From Prevotella sp. UBA7551 (lineage in GTDB: Bacteria; Bacteroidota; Bacteroidia; Bacteroidales; Bacteroidaceae), in assembly GCA_002479145.1 (NCBI GenBank), contig DLLX01000053.1:2983-36758 (forward strand): a stretch of 33,776 nucleotides of DNA, read 5' to 3'. Positions 24,215 through 32,301 of this stretch are shown here, piece by piece (positions within the stretch are counted from its first letter, which is position 1; every line of letters begins with the position of its first letter). The notes beneath the pieces are model-generated. The model was not told the origin of the DNA. It saw nothing but the letters and a program-made list of their open reading frames with translations, and did not search any database. Position numbers and translations under genes: made by a program.

Positions 24215-26884
24215 TTACTTTAAGAGATTGGCTATCGTGGCAATCACGGCGGCGATGGAGGCTGCGCTCGAACCGATGCTCAAGGTCTCGGCAAGCGACA
24301 TCTTGCTTTGTGCTTTTGTCGGGACGAAGATCTCGCATCCCGGCTCCACCTTGGTGTCATGGCCTACACGAGCGACGCTGCCGTTCATGTAGAGGATGTA
24401 GGTTTGCCGCTTCTTGGCGTCGCTTGCGAAGCCTCCGGCTTGGTTGATGTAGTACGACACCTTCTTGCCTTCTACGTAACCCACAGTGTTTGAATGAAGT
24501 ACAGCGCCATTGATTTTCACCGTTCCGTTATATTCCGGGATAACCAGACGGTCGCCATCGCGGAGGATAATGTCTGAGTTGCCACCCGGATTGCGCAGTG
24601 CCTCGTCCAAACGGATGCCCACGGGGTAGTAGTCTGGGATGTTGTACCGCTGCATCTCCACAGAGTTGCTTTGTTGCATTACAGAAGTTGCGCTTGCTGC
24701 GTTGGAACTTCTGGTCGCAATCTCCAACAGATTCTTCTGCTGTTGCTCTTTTGCCATGCGTTGAATCTCCTGCATACGTGTGCGTTCTGACTCGTTGGTC
24801 TTGCGTTCCAGGTGTGCGCCAGCAATGTATGCCATGTTGGTGGGCCCACCACAACGCTTTATTATGTCGGAGAGCCGGGCGTTGCGTGTCTTGATGGTGT
24901 AGGTACCGGCAAACATCACCTGCCCGACGACTTCAACGTTCTGCTGCTCATTGTAGCCAGGACTGCGGTGTACAAACACTTGGTCGAAGGGCTGGAGTAC
25001 AAATCCCGGCTTGCCGTCGATGACAAAGCCGTCCTTCAAGGTGAAGGTGAAGGTCTGAGCGAGGATGGAGTCGGTCTCCAAAGCGCTTGGATTGACTATC
25101 CTCCGGCTCACGTCTATACGCACCGTGGAGGCCTTTGATGTCAGTCCGCCCGCCTGAAGGATAAAGTCCTCCAACGTCTCATTGTCCGCATACTGATAAA
25201 TACCAGGGAATTGCACTTCTCCGTCTATCTTCAACGTCCGCTCTTCCTGCATGTCTGTACGGGTGGGGATGAAGAGAACGTCGCCATTTTGGAGTGGAAT
25301 GTCTGCCACCCGGCCCGTCAAAATGCCTTCCACGTCGACGGCGATGACCTCCAATGTGCGGTCGGCTTTCAGACGATGCAAAATGGCACGGGTGGTGAAA
25401 GCTGCTTCTGTGACTCCCTCCGCGGCTTGGAGCAGGGTCTTGACGGAGTTGATATCACCGCCGACCTCGTACTGTCCGGGGCGGAATACGGCGCCGCGCA
25501 CCTCCACCATATTGTCATAACGGGCGATAACGGAGTCGACATCGACGGAGTCGGCGTCCGAAAGCCCGAAGCTGGACATGTCAAACTCGTTCACATTGTA
25601 GATGGACCATTCGCGTCCTGTCTTGCGAAAGACGCGCACAGACTTCGTGTACGCATCGCCGGAGAAGCCTCCCGCATAGCGGATGAGCGACGCAAGGCTC
25701 TCGTTTCGCTTCATCTCATAGTACATAGGGCGCTTCACTTTTCCCGAAATATTGACCAGACAGTCGTAGGCTCCTACAACAATGACGTCGTTGTCAGCCA
25801 GATGTACGTTGCCGCGCTGTTGGCCGTTAAGGATGTAGTCATAGACATCGATGACGGAGATGAGCTTGTTGCGGCGATAGACTTTGATGTTTCGCAATGT
25901 GCCCAGGTCGCTGATGCCGCCCGCAAGGTACAAGGCGTTGAATACTGTGGCAAAAGAAGAAACAGTATATGTTCCCGGCGTTTTCACCTCCCCCATCACA
26001 TTGACCATGATGGTGTGGGTCTGGCCCACCGAAAGGCGGATGGAGGAGCTGCTATACCGCCGTCCCAACTGTCGCTTTACGCGTGCGTTGGCCTCTGCTA
26101 CGGTCAGTCCGCTCACTTGCACGGGGCCAAAACCCTCGATGGTCAGCACGCCATCGGGTGCCACTGTGGCCTGAATGGATTTTTGTGACGCGCCATAGAT
26201 GTCGATAAAGACGTTGTCGCCCGGACCCAATCGGTAGTTTCTGGGCAGGGCCATGTTCATGTTCGGCTCGAATGAGAGGTTCTCATTGCTGAAGATGTCC
26301 CGTCCGAACACTTGCTTTTTCTTGTGTTTCAAAGCCTCCACCAGCTCTTCATACATCTGCGCGGTGTCGCCAGGTAGGATGCCGTTCAGCTCCTGCTGCA
26401 TGAGAATGAACTCAGGATCGGTCTCGTCGTACTTTTTATCGGTATCGTTCTGCCTGCGCAAATCCATCATCCTTTGGGTGGAATACTGGCTTGTCTCCAT
26501 CTGGGATTGGTTGTAATCCTGCATGGTTTGCTCGGCAATCTGCTGGCGCGACATCTTGTCTTTGCCAGGGGTAAGCTGGCCGTTGTTTGTCCTGCTGCGA
26601 CTGTTGCCTTGACTTGCATTGCCCTCTGCGCTCATGGTGGTGCTCTTTTTCATGCGTTGGTACTGGTCGCGTACCCGTCTTATCTGTGAGATTTGCACTC
26701 CGCTTTGCATCAGCTTGGTGACAATCTGCGCTTGTGAAGTACCTTTTTGATATTCCTTGGCGATAAAATCCATCACCTGTGAGTCAGACATGGTCGTCTG
26801 TGCATTGATTCCTGAGGCGCAAAGCGTCAGCATCAAAAGCAGCAAAACTGTCTTGAGATTAGCGCGAACAAAATCCGTTGTCAT
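24215..26884 (-). CDS. wza: Polysaccharide export protein with multiple SLBB domains (Wza-like)
   Basis: 889 residues from ATG at 26884. A Sec signal peptide covers about 1-29 (cleavage after INA; no lipobox). A Gln/Ser-rich spacer (30-170) precedes the Poly_export domain at about 213-290 (NYRLGPGDNVFIDIYG). SLBB-type beta-grasp repeats start near residues 298, 380, 463, 555, 653 and 820 (GEVKTPGTY, GKVKRPMYY, GAVFRPGQY, GEVQFPGIY, GQVMFAGTY, GAVLHSNTVGY). A hydrophobic C-terminal helix (about 865-889) could be the outer-membrane segment. It is more than twice E. coli Wza length but usual for Bacteroidetes. First gene of the exopolysaccharide operon. Confidence 0.92.
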   Translation of the reverse strand: MTTDFVRANLKTVLLLLMLTLCASGINAQTTMSDSQVMDFIAKEYQKGTSQAQIVTKLMQSGVQISQIRRVRDQYQRMKKSTTMSAEGNASQGNSRSRTNNGQLTPGKDKMSRQQIAEQTMQDYNQSQMETSQYSTQRMMDLRRQNDTDKKYDETDPEFILMQQELNGILPGDTAQMYEELVEALKHKKKQVFGRDIFSNENLSFEPNMNMALPRNYRLGPGDNVFIDIYGASQKSIQATVAPDGVLTIEGFGPVQVSGLTVAEANARVKRQLGRRYSSSSIRLSVGQTHTIMVNVMGEVKTPGTYTVSSFATVFNALYLAGGISDLGTLRNIKVYRRNKLISVIDVYDYILNGQQRGNVHLADNDVIVVGAYDCLVNISGKVKRPMYYEMKRNESLASLIRYAGGFSGDAYTKSVRVFRKTGREWSIYNVNEFDMSSFGLSDADSVDVDSVIARYDNMVEVRGAVFRPGQYEVGGDINSVKTLLQAAEGVTEAAFTTRAILHRLKADRTLEVIAVDVEGILTGRVADIPLQNGDVLFIPTRTDMQEERTLKIDGEVQFPGIYQYADNETLEDFILQAGGLTSKASTVRIDVSRRIVNPSALETDSILAQTFTFTLKDGFVIDGKPGFVLQPFDQVFVHRSPGYNEQQNVEVVGQVMFAGTYTIKTRNARLSDIIKRCGGPTNMAYIAGAHLERKTNESERTRMQEIQRMAKEQQQKNLLEIATRSSNAASATSVMQQSNSVEMQRYNIPDYYPVGIRLDEALRNPGGNSDIILRDGDRLVIPEYNGTVKINGAVLHSNTVGYVEGKKVSYYINQAGGFASDAKKRQTYILYMNGSVARVGHDTKVEPGCEIFVPTKAQSKMSLAETLSIGSSAASIAAVIATIANLLK

Positions 26885-26940
26885 TACGTTCTTGTTATAT
26901 TTTCTTTATAGACAATAACTCTTTTTCCTCTGTTTTGTTG

Positions 26941-26948
26941 CAAAGATA
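26941..26948 (-). promoter_or_regulatory. Probable promoter -7 box of the exopolysaccharide operon
   Basis: TATCTTTG on the minus strand at 26948-26941, about 57 nt before the SLBB-protein ATG. No TTG lies at 19-21 bp upstream, so the -33 element is weak or activator-dependent. This would be the only promoter for the eight-gene operon. Confidence 0.5.
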
Positions 26949-27036
26949 GCCATTTTTTTCTTTTAAGAGAAATCTTCCCAATGTTTTTACCCGTCACCAT
27001 GGGGCATTCCTCTGACTGTCGGAGGCATGGGGAAGG

Positions 27037-29910
27037 TCAGTACCATTGTATGGCGTTGCTCACACCAGAGCGCTTGTCATATTTGAGTGCGTCGGTCAGT
27101 GTGGCAGCATTGCAACGGAAAGTGAAGTTATAGGACGTATAGGGGGATAAAACGACAGACGCACTCATGTTGAAGCAATGGAGGTCACGCGACAAACTTG
27201 CAGTGGTCATGCTCATCTTGTGGTTGTCGAAGTCGTAGCCCGAGGAGAAATTGATGTTCCACCCGTCCGAGATGCGGATGTTTCCGCTAAGGTTGAGCGT
27301 CTGGGAGAACTTGTAGGGGTAGCGCATACTGCGTGTATTAAACTTTCCCTCAGTGTTCTCTCGCATGGTGATGCCATAGCCGATGGTGAGCGACCAAGGC
27401 ATGTTGAAGCGCATATATCCGTCGCTGTCGGTCTCTGCCACGCCGCTACCACGTTTCTTTGCGCCATGTTTGCCACGCTCCATGTCGTCATCGACATTTG
27501 ATTCTATGTTGGTGTCCACGCCCTCATCGTCCGCTTCGTCGTTCTCCTTGTCTTCGTTGTTTCCACCGCCTCCGAACCATTTCTTGATTTTTTCGGGATT
27601 GATGGTAAACGAGAAGTTTTGGCTCATGCCTTGAAAGCGGGGCAACCGCCCGTATCCCCATTCCGTATGGTTGCCAACATAGGGCCTGCCTTTGTCGTCC
27701 AGCTCATACGCATAGGTGGCGAATTGGGCGTTAATGGAGAAGGTGTAGTTCTTCCACCATTTCAGTCTCAGCCTCATGCCAAGGTCGCTCCATCGGTGAT
27801 AGTCGGTCGCGGCGTTGTAGCTCATGTTGAATCCCAGCTCGTCGATAATGCTGATTTTGCGGTATCCCGTGGAGTCTTTGTCGCTCTTGACCTTCATTTC
27901 GATGTTGTTGCTTACATCCCAGGCGATCATCTCCGTCTTGTTGCGTCCCGGCACGCTGTACAGCTCGTTCTGATAAGGAGAGTATTCCACCAGATGCACT
28001 TCCCCGTTGGCGTCCGTGTATTGGTAGCTGTCGTAGTAACCATAGCGGCGTGCGCCGAAGTTGGGGGCGTAGGAGATGGTCACTTGTGGGGTGATGACGT
28101 GACGTATGGCCTGAATCTTGTCACCGAAGATTTTCTTATTGGGTGTCCAAAATCCGTATATCTTTGAACTGGCAGCCAAAGACAAACTCCAATTATAGAC
28201 ATTGTAGAGCCCATGGATGGTGTCGGTGCGCTCCTTAGATGCCTCCTCGTCCCATGAACGGTTGATCTTCTTCGTGTACATCCGGTCGGTGAAGTTCACC
28301 GATGGTGTGATATTGATCACGTCTAAGAGGGTGAAGTTGGCTTGGACGGGTATGGTGTGCTGCATTCCGTTGCGCCAATCGTTGATTAGGTTGGAGTGGA
28401 GTATCTGGTCCTCTTTCGTTGTGATACTGTTGCTTAGCTGTCCGGTGTAACTGACGGATATTTTCTCATACCATCGTGTTTTCCCCGCGCTGTTCTTGCG
28501 CCTAAAAGGGTAGAAGCGCGCAACACTGATGTTAAGGTCGGGCAGTGTGAGCGAGATTGCGCTGTCGCGCATGTTCTGCGAAAGGTTGGCCGTAGTGCTG
28601 AGCGACAAGCCAAGAGAAGAAAATCCTGTGCTGTAACTCACGGATGATGTACGGGTGGACTGCGTCATCGTCTGTGGGTTGTACATTGAGTTCAGGTTGT
28701 TGCGCTCATAACTTGAGGTGGCGAAGTTGACGCTTGCAGAGAGTTGGCTGAACGGGTTGGCCTTCGGGTCTTGCTGGTGATTCCACTGAATTTTGAAGCT
28801 CTCCTGCTCCGAATAGTCGGGCATTCCCTTGTCTCCCGTCTTTGTGTCTTGATAACTGAAGTAGAACGATCCGTTATAGCGGTATCGCTTGCGGTAATTG
28901 CTTGCCGCACTCAGTCCCCAGCTCCCCTCAGTGTAAATCTCTCCGAGCAACTTCAAGTCCCATTTGTCGCTGATGGCGAAGTAGTAGCCACCATCGCGAA
29001 GATAGTATCCCCTATCACTTTCCTCTCCATACGAAGGCATAATGAATCCCGAGCTGTATTTCTTGGAGAATGGGAAGAACCCATAGGGGATGGCAAGGGG
29101 CAGCGGAACGTCTGCCACCACCAGGTAAGCAGGGCCGAACACGACATCTTTTCCTGGTCGAACCTTGGCGCGGGAGAGGGCGATGTAGAAGTCAGGGTGT
29201 GGCTCGTTGCAGGTCGTGTAGCGTCCGTGTTTCAAGTATACGGTTCCCGTAGAGTCGCGCTTGCCAATCTCACCGCGCATGAATCCATCGTCTTGAGCGG
29301 TGTACACTCCTCTGATGAGGCCTTTCTGCGACTTGAAGTTGTAGGCCATCGTGTCGCTTTCGTATTTCGTGTCACCCAGCGAGAATATCGGACTGCCCTT
29401 CACTCCATTCTCCTCTGTACTGTCTTGCGTACCCGTGGCACGAACCAGGGAACTGTCAAGGTTCAGGTATATCTTGTCCGAGGTGAGCTTCATGTTTTGG
29501 TAATCGACCTTGGAGTCGCCGAAAAGGCGTGCCGCACCGCCTGTGGCATCATAGACTATGGAGTCTTCGGCCGAGAATTTCACGGGTGCGTCGATGCCTT
29601 TTCGGCTGGCCTTCATGATGCTGTCCGCGCGGAGAGAGTCGTCTATGTGCCGGTTGTACGCCGCAATGGCGCTTTCAAGGCTGTCTGGGCGTAGGCTGTC
29701 GGTGGCGAAGCGCAACGAGTCCTTTGTGGCGGATGCCTTGCTCTGGCTGTCCATCTTCCCGCCGATGGTCGCTGGCGAGGCGGCCGTGGTGTCTGGTCGG
29801 GCTGAGTTGGCGAGCGGAAAGGCCTCCCCCCAGTTGAGGGGTATGACCAGTTGAGCCGCCGCCAGTGCGACTGCCGCCATCAATAAGATGATAACCGTTT
29901 CCTTTCTCAT
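27037..29910 (-). CDS. LptD-like outer-membrane LPS assembly protein
   Basis: 957 residues. The start is ATG at 29910 (MRKETVIILLMAAVALAAA); the open frame runs further upstream to 30210 but that part is low-complexity non-coding sequence with no signal peptide. The N-terminal signal/anchor is at about 4-25. After a Ser/Thr/Asp-rich spacer comes an OstA-like periplasmic beta-jellyroll (about 105-230: FGDSKVDYQNMKLTSDKIYL, YESDTMAYNFKSQKG). A long beta-barrel region follows to the end, with alternating aromatic strands and a terminal aromatic pair (QWY) fitting BAM-inserted proteins. This is the Bacteroidetes 'putative LPS assembly protein LptD' type, inserting lipopolysaccharide into the outer leaflet. 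An acidic insert (about 795-835) interrupts the barrel. Confidence 0.85.
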   Translation of the reverse strand: MRKETVIILLMAAVALAAAQLVIPLNWGEAFPLANSARPDTTAASPATIGGKMDSQSKASATKDSLRFATDSLRPDSLESAIAAYNRHIDDSLRADSIMKASRKGIDAPVKFSAEDSIVYDATGGAARLFGDSKVDYQNMKLTSDKIYLNLDSSLVRATGTQDSTEENGVKGSPIFSLGDTKYESDTMAYNFKSQKGLIRGVYTAQDDGFMRGEIGKRDSTGTVYLKHGRYTTCNEPHPDFYIALSRAKVRPGKDVVFGPAYLVVADVPLPLAIPYGFFPFSKKYSSGFIMPSYGEESDRGYYLRDGGYYFAISDKWDLKLLGEIYTEGSWGLSAASNYRKRYRYNGSFYFSYQDTKTGDKGMPDYSEQESFKIQWNHQQDPKANPFSQLSASVNFATSSYERNNLNSMYNPQTMTQSTRTSSVSYSTGFSSLGLSLSTTANLSQNMRDSAISLTLPDLNISVARFYPFRRKNSAGKTRWYEKISVSYTGQLSNSITTKEDQILHSNLINDWRNGMQHTIPVQANFTLLDVINITPSVNFTDRMYTKKINRSWDEEASKERTDTIHGLYNVYNWSLSLAASSKIYGFWTPNKKIFGDKIQAIRHVITPQVTISYAPNFGARRYGYYDSYQYTDANGEVHLVEYSPYQNELYSVPGRNKTEMIAWDVSNNIEMKVKSDKDSTGYRKISIIDELGFNMSYNAATDYHRWSDLGMRLRLKWWKNYTFSINAQFATYAYELDDKGRPYVGNHTEWGYGRLPRFQGMSQNFSFTINPEKIKKWFGGGGNNEDKENDEADDEGVDTNIESNVDDDMERGKHGAKKRGSGVAETDSDGYMRFNMPWSLTIGYGITMRENTEGKFNTRSMRYPYKFSQTLNLSGNIRISDGWNINFSSGYDFDNHKMSMTTASLSRDLHCFNMSASVVLSPYTSYNFTFRCNAATLTDALKYDKRSGVSNAIQWY

Positions 29911-29924
29911 GAGCTTTGAGCTTG

Positions 29925-29932
29925 CAAAATTA
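29925..29932 (-). promoter_or_regulatory. Probable lptD-like gene promoter -7 box
   Basis: TAATTTTG on the minus strand at 29932-29925, 15 nt before the ATG. No clear -33 TTG at the expected distance. If used, the leader would be very short. Confidence 0.4.
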
Positions 29933-30183
29933 CGGATTAAATGCCTAAACACACTATGTTTTTTTGATTTTAACCATTTATTGTCGTTGTTTGAACAGCT
30001 TCTTTTCACACCTCTAATCGGGTGATGAGCTTTTGGGTTCAGGCTGTTCCCAAACGCTTCTTTCCCACGCATGCGTTCGCAATGGCCTGGGGAAGCTACA
30101 TGGGGAAGTGATATGAGAAAGGGTGAAATGCAAATATTTCCCAAAAAGTATTTTCCAATTCGCCCCGTGTCGATTCTTTTTAG
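29933..30183. other. Spacer between the lptD-like and tryptophanase genes
   Basis: About 250 nt between divergent genes, with no gene supported. The minus-strand frame that extends the lptD-like gene here lacks a plausible start and protein character. Confidence 0.5.
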
Positions 30184-30191
30184 TACATTTG
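30184..30191 (+). promoter_or_regulatory. Probable tnaA promoter -7 box
   Basis: TACATTTG at 30184-30191; no TTG at 19-21 bp upstream. The leader of about 50 nt is too short for a TnaC-like leader peptide, and none is seen. Confidence 0.5.
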
Positions 30192-30246
30192 CAACGACAA
30201 CAGACAACAAAAATAAATCTTTTTAATAACCTAAATCCATAAGAAA

Positions 30247-31620
30247 ATGGAAATACCTTTCGCAGAGTCATGGAAGATTAAGATGGTTGAACCCATCCGT
30301 AAAAGTACGCGCCAGGAGCGCGAACAGTGGCTGAAAGCCGCCCATTACAACGTGTTCCAGCTCAGAGCAGAGCAAGTGTACATCGATTGTCTCACCGATA
30401 GCGGCACGGGCTCGATGAGTGACCGTCAGTGGTCAGCCATGATGATGGGCGATGAAAGCTACGCCGGCGCGACAAGCTTTTATAAGTTTGAGGACATGGT
30501 CCGCAAGATTTTTGGCCTACACTACGTCATTCCTACCCATCAGGGACGTGCGGCGGAGAACGTTCTCTTCTCCTATCTTGTCAAAAAGGGCAACGTCATT
30601 CCGGGCAACGCACATTTTGATACGACCAAAGGACACATCGAGGCACGCAAGGCATTTGCCATCGACGTGACGACCGACGATGCCAAGGACGCCCAACTTG
30701 AAGTGCCCTTCAAGGGAAATGTGTCGCTTGAGAAGTTGGAGAAGGTGCTCAAGGAGAATGAAGGCAATGTTCCTTTCATGGTATTGACCGTGACCAACAA
30801 CACCGTGGGTGGCCAGCCGGTGAGCATGGAGAACATCAAGGCCACCTGTGCGCTTTGCCATCGCTACGGCGTACCCGTCGTTATGGACTCCGCCCGTTTT
30901 GCAGAAAATGCCTATTTCATTAAGAAGCGCGAGCCGGGCTACGCCGACAAGACCATCAAGGAGATTGTCCTTGAGATGTATGCCGATGTCGATGCGGCTA
31001 CCATGTCGTGCAAGAAGGATGCCATTGTGAACATGGGCGGCTTCATTGCTACCCGCAAGGAGGAGTGGTATGAAGGCGCAAAGAGCTTCTGCATCCCTTA
31101 CGAGGGTTATCTTACCTATGGTGGACTGAACGGACGCGACCTCAACGCCATCGCTGTGGGACTGGATGAGAACACAGAGTTTGACATGTTGGAGACCCGT
31201 ATCCATCAGGTGGAATACCTTGCCAAGCGACTTGACGAGTATGGCATTCCTTATCAGCGTCCCGTCGGAGGCCACGGCGTGTTCATCGATGCCGACAAGG
31301 TGCTCACCCATGTGCCCAAGGAGGAGTTCCCCGCACAGACCTTGACGTGTGAACTCTATCTGGAGGCAGGCATCCGCGGCTGTGAGATTGGCTATATGCT
31401 GGCCGACCGTGACCCCGTGACCCATGAGAACCGCTTCGGTGGACTTGACCTTCTGCGCCTTGCCATCCCCCGTCGCGTCTATACCGACAACCACATGGAT
31501 GTCATAGCCGCCGCGCTGAAGAATGTTTACGACCGTCGCGAGCAAATCACCCGTGGCGTAGCCATAGAGTGGGAAGCCCCCTTGATGCGCCACTTCACCG
31601 TGAAGCTGCGCCGCCTCTAA
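30247..31620 (+). CDS. tnaA: Tryptophanase
   Basis: 457 residues from ATG at 30247. This PLP-dependent beta-eliminating lyase has the cofactor lysine in TMSCKKDAIVNMGG (Lys257), the GDESYAGATSFY segment and THQGRAAEN. The closely related tyrosine phenol-lyase has Arg381 and Phe448 at the substrate pocket; here the first position is Ile381 (GCEIG) and the C-terminus has His449 (LMRHFTVKL), both as in tryptophanase. It should split tryptophan into indole, pyruvate and ammonia in the cytoplasm, predicting an indole-positive organism. It is a single-gene unit; no tryptophan permease or TnaC-like leader is adjacent. Confidence 0.94.
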   Translation: MEIPFAESWKIKMVEPIRKSTRQEREQWLKAAHYNVFQLRAEQVYIDCLTDSGTGSMSDRQWSAMMMGDESYAGATSFYKFEDMVRKIFGLHYVIPTHQGRAAENVLFSYLVKKGNVIPGNAHFDTTKGHIEARKAFAIDVTTDDAKDAQLEVPFKGNVSLEKLEKVLKENEGNVPFMVLTVTNNTVGGQPVSMENIKATCALCHRYGVPVVMDSARFAENAYFIKKREPGYADKTIKEIVLEMYADVDAATMSCKKDAIVNMGGFIATRKEEWYEGAKSFCIPYEGYLTYGGLNGRDLNAIAVGLDENTEFDMLETRIHQVEYLAKRLDEYGIPYQRPVGGHGVFIDADKVLTHVPKEEFPAQTLTCELYLEAGIRGCEIGYMLADRDPVTHENRFGGLDLLRLAIPRRVYTDNHMDVIAAALKNVYDRREQITRGVAIEWEAPLMRHFTVKLRRL

Positions 31621-31729
31621 GCCTTTCCCTGCCATCTGGCTGAGTGGCCAGAAGTGAGTTTTGACTCCGAAAAGTTGCCTTCTGGGCAGTCATGACTCAT
31701 GGGCAAAAGTCCCTTTGATGGGTATATCG

Positions 31730-31801
31730 GATTTCAAACGGCCGGTTGATCCGGTCAGATGCAGTTGGCTGCATGGCCGAAGCGACCAGCCGTTTGAAAT
31801 C
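31730..31801. ncRNA. Candidate structured RNA with three-way junction
   Basis: A perfect 13-bp outer stem (31730-31742 with 31789-31801, arm GATTTCAAACGGC) encloses two hairpins: CCGG-TTGAT-CCGG (31742-31754, sharing one base with the outer stem) and ATGCAG-TTGG-CTGCAT (31759-31774). No U-tract follows. It resembles a branched regulatory or small RNA more than a simple terminator. I do not recognise a known riboswitch class. No promoter just upstream was identified. Confidence 0.35.
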
Positions 31802-31915
31802 TTATAGAATTTGAAGCCAACGGATTTGGGCTGATTGAATTTTTGTCTTTTGTGCTTTCATCTCTTTCTTGAGCAGCCCATCTTCCTCTTTCTTTATAGG
31901 TCGCCTATATAAAAT

Positions 31916-31950
31916 AAGGAGAAGAAGTATTTCCCCGATCTCCTTTTCTC
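31916..31950 (+). terminator. Possible terminator in the tnaA-spm gap
   Basis: AAGGAGA (31916-31922) pairs with TCTCCTT (31939-31945), followed by TTCTC. The stem is short with a 16-nt loop, so support is moderate. Confidence 0.35.
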
Positions 31951-32254
31951 ACATTTCACTTGAGGTTTAAAGAGCCTATGGTACGAATGGCTTGATCGTT
32001 GATAATACACTTTGGAAGATGTATATTATACTTTTTCTCTCTTCCAATGGCTCCATCTCGTGCCGTTGACCTATTTGTACGCTCCTATTGGCAATAGTGA
32101 TGATGGGTAGTACTCACCATCATGTTCCCGCAAAAGAAAGGATGTGGAAAAGCTACAAGCAGTTCAGAATGGATGCCACCATCCAGTGCGTGGCAATCAC
32201 CCGCCAGAATTTTTGATTTCCATCATGGCATTCCCTTGTCTCGATTTATTTTTA

Positions 32255-32262
32255 TACTTTTG
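32255..32262 (+). promoter_or_regulatory. Probable spm gene promoter -7 box
   Basis: TACTTTTG at 32255-32262, about 40 nt before the ATG. The nearest TTG upstream (32236-32238) is only 16 nt away, so the -33 element is imperfect. Confidence 0.5.
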
Positions 32263-32301
32263 CAGTGGCAAAAAGAAGATACACTCAACGACAGAAAGAA
32301 C

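Larger units (their letters stand above)
31621..32254. other. Hairpin-rich intergenic region between tnaA and the spm gene
   Basis: About 630 nt without a convincing protein gene. Inverted repeats: TCTGGC/GCCAGA at 31635-31652 followed by GTGAGTTTT (possible weak tnaA terminator); the branched element at 31730-31801; TATAGG/CCTATA at 31895-31909; AAGGAGA/TCTCCTT at 31916-31945; CTATTGGCAATAG at 32085-32097; ATGATGG/CCATCAT at 32100-32123. It could hold one or more structured RNAs. Confidence 0.5.

Noticed and set aside
13181..26884. Capsule locus controlled by an invertible promoter
   Set aside because: I looked for paired inverted repeats flanking the promoters of the locus and saw none of convincing length.
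28744..29694. 316-residue plus-strand frame inside the lptD-like gene
   Set aside because: Antisense shadow without motifs; the barrel protein on the minus strand explains the region.
29911..30210. N-terminal extension of the lptD-like frame
   Set aside because: The signal-anchor sequence begins at 29910; the upstream part is not protein-like and overlaps the promoter zone.
30247..31620. Tyrosine phenol-lyase instead of tryptophanase
   Set aside because: The Arg and Phe that define the phenol-lyase pocket are replaced by Ile381 and His449, as in tryptophanase.
30517..31635. 372-residue frame antisense to tnaA
   Set aside because: Shadow of a well-conserved enzyme; no start context or promoter.
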